A stretch of 64,000 bases of DNA from JAJEFO01 sp965221845 (GTDB lineage: Bacteria; Pseudomonadota; Alphaproteobacteria; Rhodobacterales; Rhodobacteraceae), in contig OZ244919.1 in the NCBI GenBank assembly GCA_965221845.1, positions 2,852,001-2,916,000 on the forward strand, written 5' to 3'. The notes under the pieces were generated by a model. It did not search any database. It had not been told where the DNA came from and was given only the letters and a program-made list of their open reading frames with translations. Shown here piece by piece: positions 52,295 to 61,158 of the stretch (its first letter is position 1; each line of letters opens with the position of its first letter). The translations under genes and the position numbers were made by a program.

Positions 52295-54156
52295 CACACG
52301 CCCTTTCTCTGGCGCGCGCGCGCCGCCTCGATTTCGAGATGCCTCTCGCGGACGCGCGCCTTTTCGGTGGCATGGGGCGTGCCGACCTCCCACCACGCGT
52401 GCCCTTCCGCGGTCCAGCCCTCGTAGGCGTCGACCTTCATCACGATGACATAGGTCCTGTCGCTGTCCTGCGCCCGCTTGAAAGCCGCGCCGAGATCCTT
52501 GGCGTGCTCGACCGTCTCCGCCTCGGCTCCCATGGCGCGCGCATGTGACTCGAAGTCGACCTCGACCACGTTGGTCGCGGTCGGCGTGTCCGCGAGGAGG
52601 TTGTTGAAGCTCTCCTGCCCGACGCTGTCCTGCAGCTTGTTGATGACCGCGAAGCCGCCGTTGTCGAGGACGAGGACTATCAGTTTCCTTTCCGTCAGGA
52701 CCGACGAGAATATGTCCGAGTTCATCAGGAGATAGGAGCCGTCGCCGCAGAAGCTGATCGTGTCGCGATCGGGCTCGCGCTCCGTCTGGGCAATGCGTGC
52801 GCCCCAGGCGCCGGCGATCTCGTAGCCCATGCAGGAAAAGCCGAACTCGACGTCGACGGTACCGGCGGCAAGCGTCTTCCAGTTCGCGGTCACCTCCGCG
52901 GGCAGGCCGCCTGCCGCAGTCACTATCCTGTCGCGCGCATGGCAGAGCCCGTTCACGACGCCGATGGCCTGCGCATAGGAGTTCGGCCGGTTTCCGACAC
53001 GCGTGTTGCGTGCGACGCAGTCGTTCCATCTGGCCCGCTCGGCCTGTGCCAGCGCGGTCCAAGCGCCGGGTGCGGCATATCCGGCGGCGGACTGAAGTTC
53101 GGGAAGGGTCCGCTTGCAGTCGCCGATCACGGTTGCGGCCAGGTGCTTGGCGGCATCGTGCCGGGCAACGTTCAGTCCGACGAGCCCGGCGTCCTTCGCG
53201 AACGCGGTCCAGGAGCCGGTGGTGAAGTCCTGAAGCCGGGTGCCGACGGCAAGGACCAGGTCGGCCTTCTCGGCGACGGAATTCGCGCTGTCCGATCCGG
53301 TGACGCCGATCGGCCCGACGTTCAGCGGATGGTCGTTGAGCAGGTTGGCGCGCCCTGCAATGGTCTCCGCGACGGGGATCCCGGTGGCTTTGGCGAATGC
53401 CGCGAGTTCGCAAACGGCGTCGCCGTACTGGACGCCGCCGCCCGCGATGACCATCGGCCGCTTCGAGGACCTCAGGAGCGTTGCCGCGTTGGCGATCTCT
53501 GCAGGATCGGCGGGCTGCGAGCGAATGCGGTGCACGCGCCTCTCGAACAGCTCGACGGGATAGTCGTACGTCCATCCCTGGGTGTCTTGGGGCAGGGCCA
53601 TGAAGGCGGGACCGCAATCCGCCGGGTCGAGCATCGTGCCGATGGCCGCCGGCAGCGACTGGATGACCTGCGCAGGATGCGTGATGCGGTCCCAGTGCCG
53701 GCTTACCGCCTTGAACGCGTCGTTCAGGCCAAGGGCGGGATTGCCGAAGTGCTCGACCTGCTGCAGCACGGGGTCGGGCAGCCGCGTCAGGAACGTGTCT
53801 CCGCAAAGCATGAGGACGGGCAGCCGGTTGGCATGGGCAAGGGCGGCGCTGGTGAGCAGGTTTGCGGTGCCGGGTCCGGCGGATGCCGTGCAGAACATGA
53901 AGCGCCGCCGAAGCCACGCCTTCGCGTAAGCCGCCGCAGCGAACCCCATGCCCTGCTCGTTCTGGCCGCGATAGAGCGGCAACGTGTCCTTGACGTCCGC
54001 GAGCGCCTCGCCGAGACAGGTGACATTGCCGTGGCCGAAGATGCCGAACCCGCCGCCGCAAAGCCGGCGCTCGTGGCCGTCTATCTCGATGAACTGGCTC
54101 TCGAGGAAACGCACGATGGCCTGCGCCACCGTCAGGGTCACCGTTCTCCCAGCCAT
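52294..54156 (-). CDS. iolD: 3D-(3,5/4)-trihydroxycyclohexane-1,2-dione hydrolase
   Basis: 620 residues from the ATG at 54156 with GAGGAGGCC before it. N-terminal IEIDGHERRLCGGGFGIFGH, ASAGPGTANLLTSAALAHAN and the C-terminal ThDP/Mg motif SFCGDGSYLLMNSDIFSSVL (GDG-N type, about residues 480-510) show a complete ThDP-dependent hydrolase. It opens the ring of the IolE product. It is the first gene of the minus-strand operon iolD-iolC-iolB-iolJ-rbsD/fucU-rbsK. Confidence 0.94.
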   Translation of the reverse strand: MAGRTVTLTVAQAIVRFLESQFIEIDGHERRLCGGGFGIFGHGNVTCLGEALADVKDTLPLYRGQNEQGMGFAAAAYAKAWLRRRFMFCTASAGPGTANLLTSAALAHANRLPVLMLCGDTFLTRLPDPVLQQVEHFGNPALGLNDAFKAVSRHWDRITHPAQVIQSLPAAIGTMLDPADCGPAFMALPQDTQGWTYDYPVELFERRVHRIRSQPADPAEIANAATLLRSSKRPMVIAGGGVQYGDAVCELAAFAKATGIPVAETIAGRANLLNDHPLNVGPIGVTGSDSANSVAEKADLVLAVGTRLQDFTTGSWTAFAKDAGLVGLNVARHDAAKHLAATVIGDCKRTLPELQSAAGYAAPGAWTALAQAERARWNDCVARNTRVGNRPNSYAQAIGVVNGLCHARDRIVTAAGGLPAEVTANWKTLAAGTVDVEFGFSCMGYEIAGAWGARIAQTEREPDRDTISFCGDGSYLLMNSDIFSSVLTERKLIVLVLDNGGFAVINKLQDSVGQESFNNLLADTPTATNVVEVDFESHARAMGAEAETVEHAKDLGAAFKRAQDSDRTYVIVMKVDAYEGWTAEGHAWWEVGTPHATEKARVRERHLEIEAARARQRKGV

Positions 54157-54472
54157 TCCTGGCCTCCTCGCGTTTCTGATGTTGATCGGTTGCGCAACGG
54201 AAAGGATACGGGAACGGCGATCGGTTGCAACAGGCGTTGGGAGGGCGCGGGCATGCCCGAGTCCGGCATGGGGATCGCCGCCTCTCCGCGGAGGGAGCGG
54301 CCCTGGCGCCACGCTTCGGCCACGGCCGGGGATGGTTGCCGCCTCCTTGCCCGAGGCGGCCGAGCGATGCCGGAAGCGGTGCGGGCTCCGGCGCGCGAGG
54401 TCCAGCAGGCGGCGCCATGGGCGATCCATGCCGGGCGCGCCGCCAAATGGAAATCAGTCAAGCAGCAGAGCG
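54157..54472 (-). promoter_or_regulatory. iolD upstream region with repeated GATCGGTTGC motif
   Basis: GATCGGTTGC occurs twice, at 54184-54193 and 54219-54228 (35 bases apart). Each continues into a palindrome: GTTGCGCAAC at 54189 and GTTGCAAC at 54224. The palindromes resemble the TTGCAA half-sites at 32524 in the other polyol control region. A common operator for the RpiR regulator is likely. Beyond 54240 the sequence shows no gene up to the IS fragment. Confidence 0.45.
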
Positions 54473-54685
54473 TCAAACGATGTCAGGAAACGACATTCCG
54501 TTGACTTTCCGGCCTGTCTTCATGACGCAGCCCTTGAGCGCGAGCATGGCGTTGGCGCCCCTCTCCGCCCGGCGCGTTCCGGAGCGCTTCATCCGCAGCC
54601 CGAACTGCCGGCAGCAGGCCTCCACGTCCTCGTGCCGGTCCCTGAAGGGCGCGAGCTCCCGGACCACCTTGCCGGCCAATGGCAT
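54473..54685 (-). pseudogene. ISKra4-family transposase fragment, second copy
   Basis: Encodes CRQFGLRMKRSGTRRAERGA then NAMLALKGCVMK, matching the remnant at 7.8 kb over about 110 bases (54525-54640 against 7796-7880) with few differences. Both ends are truncated. Confidence 0.65.
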
Positions 54686-54869
54686 TCGGATAGGGATTCC
54701 GTGCGTTCGGACAGGAAAGGCGCCGCGCTTCGGGCGTGAGCCGGAAGCCGGGGCCTGTTTCGGGGGCGTTTCGGCGCGTCAGGCGGCGGCGCGCCGGGTC
54801 CACCTGCTCCCTGGCCGTTCCGGTTCCTTCGGGCAGCTGCGCCCGGGCTCTCCCGCTGCAGGCAGCGCG

Positions 54870-56406
54870 AGAGCCCGGTCATGATCCGCGCGACGGAGTC
54901 CCTGACCGCGCCGGCCTGCCTGAGGAACAGTGCCTCGATCTCCCTGCCGACGAGGCGCAGGCCGTTCCGGAAGTTCGCCCGCATTTCGGGCAGGTCCCCC
55001 TCCCCGCCGCCGGCGTCGGGGTCGGCGTCGCAGCGGCTGGAGAACCGGCGCGCGAGCGTGAGCGCGGGACGAAGGCGGCGCAGGGTTCCTGCCGCACGCC
55101 GCGCACGGACTTCGCGTGGAACCATCCGGTCACGGATTTTCCGCTCTTGTGCATCTCCTCGATGCCCCGGCGGCCGTGGCAGAGGTCGCCGAGCGGCTGG
55201 ATTCGGTGGCGCCGGCTGTCCGGCAGAGAGGTGACGAGGCGGCATTCGGTGTCCCCGGCGACGTACCTGACCAGGCGGCCCCGGAGCGTCCGGCCCCGGA
55301 GGGAGGGCGCGTCGCGGGTGACGGTCCGGTCGGTCTCGGACGAGGCGGTGAAGGCGTCGAACACCGGGTTTGGCGTTCCCCTGGATGCGGAAGACGAAGT
55401 CCAGCCCGCGCTCGAGGTGGGCGACGGCCATGGCGAAGGACCGGCAGCCCCTGTCGTGCACGATCACGTCGCCCTCCGCGGCGCGCTCGAGGTGCGTGAG
55501 GGCGGCCAGCCGCCCGTTCCCGTGGGCGAACAGGTCGAAGTCGACGGGGATGCGGTCGCGCAGCCTGCAGGGCGCGGCCATGCCCTGGGGGCAGTGCGCC
55601 CCGTCCGGGACGCGGAAGCCGCTCTCCGCGAGTTCCCGCGGCAGGGCGATCCTCCACCCGCCGACGGCGAGGACCCTGCGGCCCTTCCAGGGGGGACAGT
55701 CGGGGCTTCGGGCGAGGATTTCCCGGCGCAGCCGCTGGAACGCGGCCTCGTCCAGCTTCTCGCGCGCCGCGCAGGCCGTCGACGCGGCCGGGGGCTCCGC
55801 CTGCGGCAGCGCGACGCCCGCCGCCGCGCACTGCTCCCGGAGCTCGCACAGGGTGGTCCGGCAGCCCTGCCCGCGCGCCGCGACGGCCGTGGCGGCCGCG
55901 CCCGGCGTCTCGAAGCGCCGGCCGAACCGGCGGCCGGAGGCGGCGGAACGTCCCCGCCCGGCCCGCGTCGGCGGCTTCGGATCCCCGGCCTCCCGCTCTC
56001 CGCGCAGGATCCCGCGGCAGGCCGGATCCAGCGGCATCACGCAGACGCCCTTCACCGACTTTCCCCTGCCCGCGGCGGTCTCGCCGACGCGCCTCCGGCT
56101 GGCCGCGCGGCAGCACGACGCCCGGAACCGGGTCTCGTCGACGAACGTCTCGCAGGGCGCCGGGCGCCAGCCGTGGCGGCGCTCCCGGTCGTCCGCCAGC
56201 CGCCGCGCCGCCATGGCCGGGACCGAGGACGCCAGGTTCTTCGACAACACCCATGGAAACACGAGATGCCGGGAATCGACCACCATGAGATGCCGCCTGC
56301 GGCCCCTGACCCTGTCGCTCCAGCCTGTCCAGCGGTCGCGGCACGGAAGCGCCTTCGCCGCCGCCTCGAAGAGCAGGCAGCCCGGCCTCCGGCCGTCCAG
56401 GGGCAT
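54870..56406 (-). pseudogene. DUF4338 (DruA-like)-IS4 transposase fusion, N-terminally truncated and frameshifted
   Basis: From about 56406 the minus strand reads PCRDRWTGWSDRVRGRRRHL, HLVFPWVLSKNLASSVP and PCETFVDETRFRASCCRAA, the C-terminal half of a DUF4338 protein (the family of Druantia DruA). In the same frame it passes into an IS4-family transposase: VGGWRIALPRELAESGFRVP, RIPVDFDLFAHGNGRLAAL, EGDVIVHDRGCRSFA and HLERGLDFVFRIQGNA. The end (EEMHKSGKSVTGWFHAKSVR) lies in another frame. The N-terminal part of DUF4338 is missing. Such fusions are transposon-borne. Dead here. Confidence 0.6.
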
Positions 56407-56523
56407 CCCACGCTAATTCCGGTCGATTTTCGTTGACGCCGGGTGTCCTTCCGTGGCACGCGCGCGCGGGCGCGTGCCGGGAACTTTCCGCCGGCGTTCC
56501 CGCGCTGGACATGCGACGGTCCG

Positions 56524-56840
56524 GCATGTCGATTCGCAAGCGCATGCGGGCCTGCCCGATCCTCCGGGAGCCTCCCGAGGGCTTCTCGCCGTCCGGGGTC
56601 GAGGTTCGGCTGGCGACGCCGGAGGAGCGCCCGCTCCGGGACGCGCTGATGGACCGCCACCACCATCTCGGGTTCCGCCGGCTGGCGGGACGGGGCCTGC
56701 GCTACGTCGCGACCTTCGGGGACCGATGGCTTGGCCTGGCGGCGTGGCAGAACGGCGCCTTCAAGTGCCGGCCGCGCGACAGGTGGATCGGCTGGCGGCC
56801 GGAGCGGCAGTTCGGGCGGCCCGGGATGGTGGCGAACAAC
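56524..56840 (+). pseudogene. DUF4338 (DruA-like) N-terminal half, opposite strand
   Basis: Reads VEVRLATPEERPLRDALMDR, HHHLGFRRLAGRGLRYVATF, GDRWLGLAAWQNGAFKCRPR and DRWIGWRPERQFGR..MVANNTRF. This is the N-terminal half of DUF4338 (usually L...HHYLGF..L.G..LRYVA, ..WV.L.GW..AA.K...RD.WIGW, NN.RFL). It stops where the opposite-strand copy's C-terminal half would begin, but the two overlap by about 25 residues with differences, so they come from two copies placed head to head. Confidence 0.6.
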
Positions 56841-56886
56841 ACCCGGTTCCGCACCTGCGGTGCTGAAACGGGCACAAAGTTCTGAA

Positions 56887-57196
56887 AAAAAAGACTTTCT
56901 CTCTCGCGTCATCGACCGGAAGGCGGCCGTTCCGCCCGTTTCCGGTTCGCCAACGCAACTGATTCGGGAGAGAACCCATGACCAACCGCCGCCTGACCCA
57001 GAGACTAGTCGGAACTTCATCCTGACAATTTCCCGTCCGCTTCGCGCAAACCTCTGGTAAGGCTGGGCTTTTCCGCGCCAGTGCAGGGGTTTGCATTGGA
57101 TTTATGTTGCCATGTAACTGCGCGCATTCTGTTTTGACATCTCCTTTTCATGCCATATGATGGCCTGAAACGTGTTGCCATGTAAGGATCCGGCCC
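56887..57196. other. left flank of the IS1634-type element
   Basis: Contains an 8-A run near 56885, one arm of an 18-bp inverted repeat (57003-57020) and two of three direct copies of GTTGCCATGTAA (about 57104 and 57174). A short frame at 56980, MTNRRLTQRLV with a ribosome site before it, is cut off at the inverted repeat and may be the start of an interrupted gene. Confidence 0.5.
57003..57020. repeat. left arm of an 18-bp inverted repeat (partner 59037-59054)
   Basis: GACTAGTCGGAACTTCAT is the exact complement of 59037-59054. The two arms bracket about 2 kb including the IS1634-type element. The right arm is also the first six codons of an integrase-like gene. Confidence 0.85.
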
Positions 57197-58966
57197 GTGG
57201 CCCTCAGCGTCGACGTCATCCCCAACCGTTCCTCCCCGCCCGCCATCCTGCTGCGCGAGGCCTGGCGCGAGGGAAAGCGCATCCGCAGGCGGACCGTCGC
57301 CAACCTGTCGAGGATGCCGCCCGCCCTCGTCGACGCCGTCCGCGCCGCCCTCGCGGGCGGGGTGACGTTCCCGTCGCCGGACGCGGCCGTCGCCATCCGC
57401 CGCTCGCTGCCCCACGGGCACGTGGCCGCCGCGCTGGGGACGATGGGGCGGCTCGGGCTGGTGCGGATCCTGGGCCGGAGGGCGGAGCGGAACCGCGACC
57501 TCGCGCTCGCCGCGGTCGTGGCGCGGGTCGTCGACCCCGCCTCAAAGCTCGCCACCGCCAGGGCGCTGGATCCGGAGACGGCGACGACGAGCCTCGGGAC
57601 CCTGCTGGGGCTCGGCCCCGTCACCGGCAACGAGATGCTCTCCATGCTCGACTGGCTGCTGAAACGCCAGCCCTGGATCGAGCGGAGCCTCGCGAACCGG
57701 CACCTCAGGGGCGGGAACACGCTGATCCTGTACGATGTCTCGTCGAGCTACCTGGAGGGGCGCTGCTGCCCGCTCGCGGCGTTCGGCCACAACAGGGACG
57801 GCAAGAAAGGCAAGCGGCAGGTCACCTACGGGCTTCTGTGCGCAGCGGACGGCTGCCCGGTGGCCGTGGAGGTGTTCGCGGGCAACGCGTCCGATCCCTC
57901 CACCGTCCCAGGCCAGGTGGACAGGGTCCGCGGGCGCTTCGGCGTCGAACGGGTGGCGCTGGTCGGCGACAGGGGCATGCTGACGACGGCGCGCATCCGT
58001 GCGGACCTGGAGCCGGCGGGTCTCGACTGGATATCGGCCCTGAGGACCGCGGACATCCGCAGGCTGCTCAGGGAGGGCCCGGACGGCGCGCCCGCCCCGC
58101 TCGTGCCCGAGGCGCTCGTCCCCGACGCGGTGGCGGAGGTCACGGGCCCGGACTTTCCCGGCGAGCGGCTCATGGTCTGCCTCAACCCGCGGCTCCGCGG
58201 GGAGAGGCGCCGGAAGCGGGAGGACCTGCTCAGGGCCACCGAGGAGACGCTCGCCGGCATCGCCGCCGCGGCCGCGCGCCGGAAACCGGGGCCGGCGAAC
58301 CGGGACCGGACCCTCAGGGCCCTGGGGCGGGAGGCCAACCGGCGCAGGGTCGGGAAGCACTTCGACGTCGAGGTGCGCGACGCGGGCATGGACTGGGCGC
58401 GCAACGCCGGCAGGATCGAGGCCGAGGCCAGGCTCGACGGGATCTACGTCATCCGCACCAGCCTCGGCGCGGAGGCCATGGGGACGGAGGCGGCGGTCGA
58501 CGCCTACAAGTCGCTCGCGGGCGTGGAGCGCGCGTTCCGGAACGCGAAGACCGACCTGCGGATCCGTCCCGTGCACGTGTACTCCGAGGACCATGTCCGG
58601 GCCCACGTGTTCCTCTGCATGCTCGCCTGCCACCTGGAATGGCACATGCGCCGCCGCCTCGCGCCGATCCTCTTCGAGGACGACGACCGCGGGGCGGCGC
58701 GGGCGCGGCGGAACTCGCCGGTGGAGCCCGCGAGGGTCTCGGAGAGCGCCAGGGCCAAGGCGGCGCGCAGGCGCACGCCCGACGGGCTTCCGGTCCACAG
58801 CCTGCGCACGCTGCTCGCCGACCTCGGCACGCTGACGCTGAACGAGGTGACGCTGCCGGGCGCTCCGGACCACGCCTTCCCGCTTCTCGCCACGCCGACG
58901 GAGCCGCAGCGCCGGGCCTTCGAACTTCTGGACATCGACCCCGCCCGAGGGATGTTGCCATGTAAG
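57102..58966 (+). mobile_element. IS1634-type element bounded by GTTGCCATGTAA repeats
   Basis: The motif TGTTGCCATGTAA occurs at about 57103 and 57173 on the left and at 58951 on the right, all in the same orientation. The outer left and right copies extend the match (ATGTTGCCATGTAA followed by CTG or GTG). True ends are not certain, because inverted terminal repeats were not recognised. Confidence 0.5.
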
Positions 58967-58969
58967 TGA
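57197..58969 (+). CDS. IS1634-family transposase, intact
   Basis: 590 residues from a GTG with AAGGATC upstream. The N-terminus (VIPNRSSPPAILLREAWREG then RRTVANLS) is the usual IS1634-type opening. The DDE residues are in LILYDVSSSYLEG (first Asp), RVALVGDRGMLT (second Asp) and YKSLAGVERAFRNAKTDLRI (Glu), followed by RPVHVYSEDHVRAHVFLCML. A full-length, frame-intact enzyme suggests an active or recently active element. The last codons (GMLPCK) are written by a copy of the GTTGCCATGTAA repeat. Confidence 0.87.
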   Translation: MALSVDVIPNRSSPPAILLREAWREGKRIRRRTVANLSRMPPALVDAVRAALAGGVTFPSPDAAVAIRRSLPHGHVAAALGTMGRLGLVRILGRRAERNRDLALAAVVARVVDPASKLATARALDPETATTSLGTLLGLGPVTGNEMLSMLDWLLKRQPWIERSLANRHLRGGNTLILYDVSSSYLEGRCCPLAAFGHNRDGKKGKRQVTYGLLCAADGCPVAVEVFAGNASDPSTVPGQVDRVRGRFGVERVALVGDRGMLTTARIRADLEPAGLDWISALRTADIRRLLREGPDGAPAPLVPEALVPDAVAEVTGPDFPGERLMVCLNPRLRGERRRKREDLLRATEETLAGIAAAAARRKPGPANRDRTLRALGREANRRRVGKHFDVEVRDAGMDWARNAGRIEAEARLDGIYVIRTSLGAEAMGTEAAVDAYKSLAGVERAFRNAKTDLRIRPVHVYSEDHVRAHVFLCMLACHLEWHMRRRLAPILFEDDDRGAARARRNSPVEPARVSESARAKAARRRTPDGLPVHSLRTLLADLGTLTLNEVTLPGAPDHAFPLLATPTEPQRRAFELLDIDPARGMLPCK

Positions 58970-58977
58970 CAGGTTCA

Positions 58978-59000
58978 AAACCCCGGAATCCGCCTCCGGG
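58978..59000 (+). terminator. hairpin after the IS1634-type transposase
   Basis: CCCGGA and TCCGGG form a short stem with a 7-base loop about 15 bases after the transposase stop. Confidence 0.4.
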
Positions 59001-59036
59001 TCCTTGAATCTTTGGGGATTCCCGTTTGAAACCTAA

Positions 59037-59279
59037 ATGAAGTTCCGACTAGTCGACACCCTCGGACCTGACAGGTCCGTCCGCGAGATCCGCGACACGG
59101 AACTCCGCGGCTTCGGCGTCCGGATCCTGCCCTCCGGCCGCAGGCGCTTCTTCGTCCACGCGCAGGCCGACGGCCGCCGGACCTGGAAGACCGTCGGCGA
59201 CGTCGACTCGATGTCCCTGGCCGACGCGCGGGCCCTTGCCTGCGCGCAACTTGCAAAGATCCGGACGGACGATCCGCAC
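59037..59279 (+). pseudogene. tyrosine-recombinase (integrase) N-terminal stub
   Basis: MKFRLVDTLGPDRSVREIRD, TELRGFGVRILPSGRRRFFV and HAQADGRRTWKTVGD, then MSLADARALACAQLAKI. This is the arm-type DNA-binding domain at the N-terminus of P4-like and related phage integrases (usually RD.E..GLGLRV.PSG.KSW...YR..GR.RR.TLG....LSLAEAR). It ends abruptly in an IS5 remnant at about 59280, with no catalytic domain. It marks a former island, prophage or integrative element. Confidence 0.65.
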
Positions 59280-59299
59280 CGACCTGCGGATTCCCGGAA

Positions 59300-59960
59300 C
59301 GGCAGGACTGTCCGAATGCCATTGCGCCGCCGGGCCTCCCGGTCCAGCCGCGCCGCGAAGTCCGAGGCCTCCCGGCCTCCGGACGGCGCCGCCGCCGTCC
59401 GCCCACGGCTTGCGCACCTGCGGCGCCTTCTCGGCATCGCCGGGGCCTCGTCCCGGTCCTGCACGTCCGCCTCGTGGCCCCGCATCGCGATCGGGAACCC
59501 AGCGACGTCCGCCGTCAGGCGGCGTCTGCGCCCCCCCCCCCGGCCTTCCTGCTCGCGTCGCAACCCGACGGCCCGCCCGTCTCGGTCGTCCTCTCCGACC
59601 GGCTGCCGGTCGCGGCCGCCGTCGGCTGCGCGTAGAAGTGGTTCTGTACGGTCGCAAGGGCGGGAAGCACTTGGGAACCGCCCGCCGCCGGCATCCCGTC
59701 GCGCGCATGTGCCGGACCGCGTCGGACGCCTCGCGGAGACCGGTTGCCCGGCGGCGGGCGGGCTTCGAGCGTGGCTGAAGCGGCGTTCAGCTCCCCGCCC
59801 GCTCCTCGTAGGGCCGCTTTCATGTCACTTCGACTTGCGGTTATACTTCTCGCGGGTGGTCTCATCCCAGGCCGTGGTGTCCTCCCTCCTTGGTTGATGT
59901 CTGACAGGGAAATGCCACGCCTGGGGAGAGGCCATCCACATTTTGGGTCAAGCTCTGAGG
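59300..59960 (-). pseudogene. IS5-family element remnant
   Basis: Related to the element at 15.7 kb. The outer end CATTTTGGGTCAAGCTCT lies at 59941-59958, ACGGCCTGGGATGAGACCAC shows the transposase start with ATG changed to ACG, and LTADVAGFPIAM with ADVQDRDEAPA show the middle. An 11-C tract (59531-59541) and several frameshifts break the gene, and the other end is lost into the integrase stub. Confidence 0.7.
59531..59541. repeat. homopolymer tract, 11 bp of C
   Basis: Eleven consecutive C on the plus strand inside the IS5-family remnant. Confidence 0.85.
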
Positions 59961-60069
59961 TCGCGCGGGGAAGAGGCCCTGTGGCCGGGCTTCCGAGAGC
60001 GGCTTCAGGTGAGCCGCGTGATCGCGGCTGCCTGGTCGTCGCATGCCGAGGGATGCTGGAAGGGCGCCA

Positions 60070-60993
60070 GTGACTTCTGAAACCGGAAACAGGCCGGCGA
60101 TCCGGATCGGCAATGCGCCGTGCAGCTGGGGCGTCGAATTCGCCGATGATCCGAGGAACCCGCCCTGGCGGCGAGTCCTGCAGGAAAACAGGGACGCCGG
60201 ATACAAGGGAATCGAGCTTGGTCCCGTCGGCTACATGCCCGAGGACCCGTCGGCGCTCTCGGAGGCCCTGGAGGAGTTCGGACAGACGCTGATCGGCGGA
60301 GTCGTCTTCCGTCCGTTCCATGACGCGGCGCAGTGGGAGGACGTGCTGGACGGCGCTGTCCGGACCTGCAAGGCGCTCGTCGCCCATGGGGCGAGGCATC
60401 TGGTCCTGATCGACTCGATATCGGAACGCCGCGCGGCCACGGCGGGCCGCGCCGACGAGGCCGAGCAGATGGACGGGGCGGAGTGGGAGGCCTATCGCGG
60501 CCGGATCGCCGCTGTCGCGAAGATGGGAGCCGAGGAGTACGGGCTCACGGTCGGGATCCACGCGCACGCGGCAGGGTTCATGGATTTCGAGCCCGAGCTC
60601 GAGAGGCTTCTCGACGAGGTCGACGACGGCATTCTGAAGATCTGTCTTGACACGGGGCACCATTCGTATGCGGGTTTCGATCCGGTGGCCTTCATGGAGC
60701 GGCACATGGAGCGCATCAGCTACGTGCACTTCAAGGACATAGATCCTGCCGTCAAGTCCAGGGTCGTTGCGGAGAGAATCGGGTTCTATGACGCCTGCGG
60801 GCAGGGAATCTTCTGCACGCTGGGCAGCGGCGATGTCGACTTCCCGCGTGTCAGGGACATTCTCCTGCAGCACGGTTTCGATGGCTGGTGCACGGTTGAG
60901 CAGGACTGTGACCCGGCCGGCGCGACGTCGCCCCTCGATGATGCGCGCTGCAACCGCGTGCATCTCAGGTCGATTGGTTTCGAGGATCGTTGA
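60070..60993 (+). CDS. IolE/IolH-like sugar phosphate isomerase/epimerase
   Basis: 307 residues from a GTG with CTGGAAGGG upstream (an ATG nine codons earlier is possible). IRIGNAPCSWGVEFADDPRN, GYKGIELGPVGYMPEDP, TVGIHAHAAGFMDFEPELER, ICLDTGHHSYAGFDPVAFM and ISYVHFKDIDPAV have the Glu, Asp and His metal ligands of the xylose-isomerase-like TIM barrel, and CTVEQDCDP ends the core. The closest groups are inosose dehydratase and inosose isomerase (IolE, IolI, IolH). It is isolated from both iol loci, next to IS debris, but probably serves the same pathway. Confidence 0.82.
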   Translation: MTSETGNRPAIRIGNAPCSWGVEFADDPRNPPWRRVLQENRDAGYKGIELGPVGYMPEDPSALSEALEEFGQTLIGGVVFRPFHDAAQWEDVLDGAVRTCKALVAHGARHLVLIDSISERRAATAGRADEAEQMDGAEWEAYRGRIAAVAKMGAEEYGLTVGIHAHAAGFMDFEPELERLLDEVDDGILKICLDTGHHSYAGFDPVAFMERHMERISYVHFKDIDPAVKSRVVAERIGFYDACGQGIFCTLGSGDVDFPRVRDILLQHGFDGWCTVEQDCDPAGATSPLDDARCNRVHLRSIGFEDR

Positions 60994-61158
60994 GCGCGCG
61001 CGACACCGGCGGAGGCTTCGTTCAGCGGTGCGCCATTCCGTCGCGGACGGGACGCGCCGGCAGTTCCGGCCCCGCCTTGATCGCGCCCGGCCGCCCGGGC
61101 AGAGCTTTCGCATTCCTGCCCTTCGCTCTCCCGGCCTTTCGGCCGGGGCGGGCGTGCT

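Noticed and set aside
51314..54418. A 1034-residue minus-strand frame
   Set aside because: Only its last 326 residues are iolC; the rest is arginine-rich noise across iolD in another frame.
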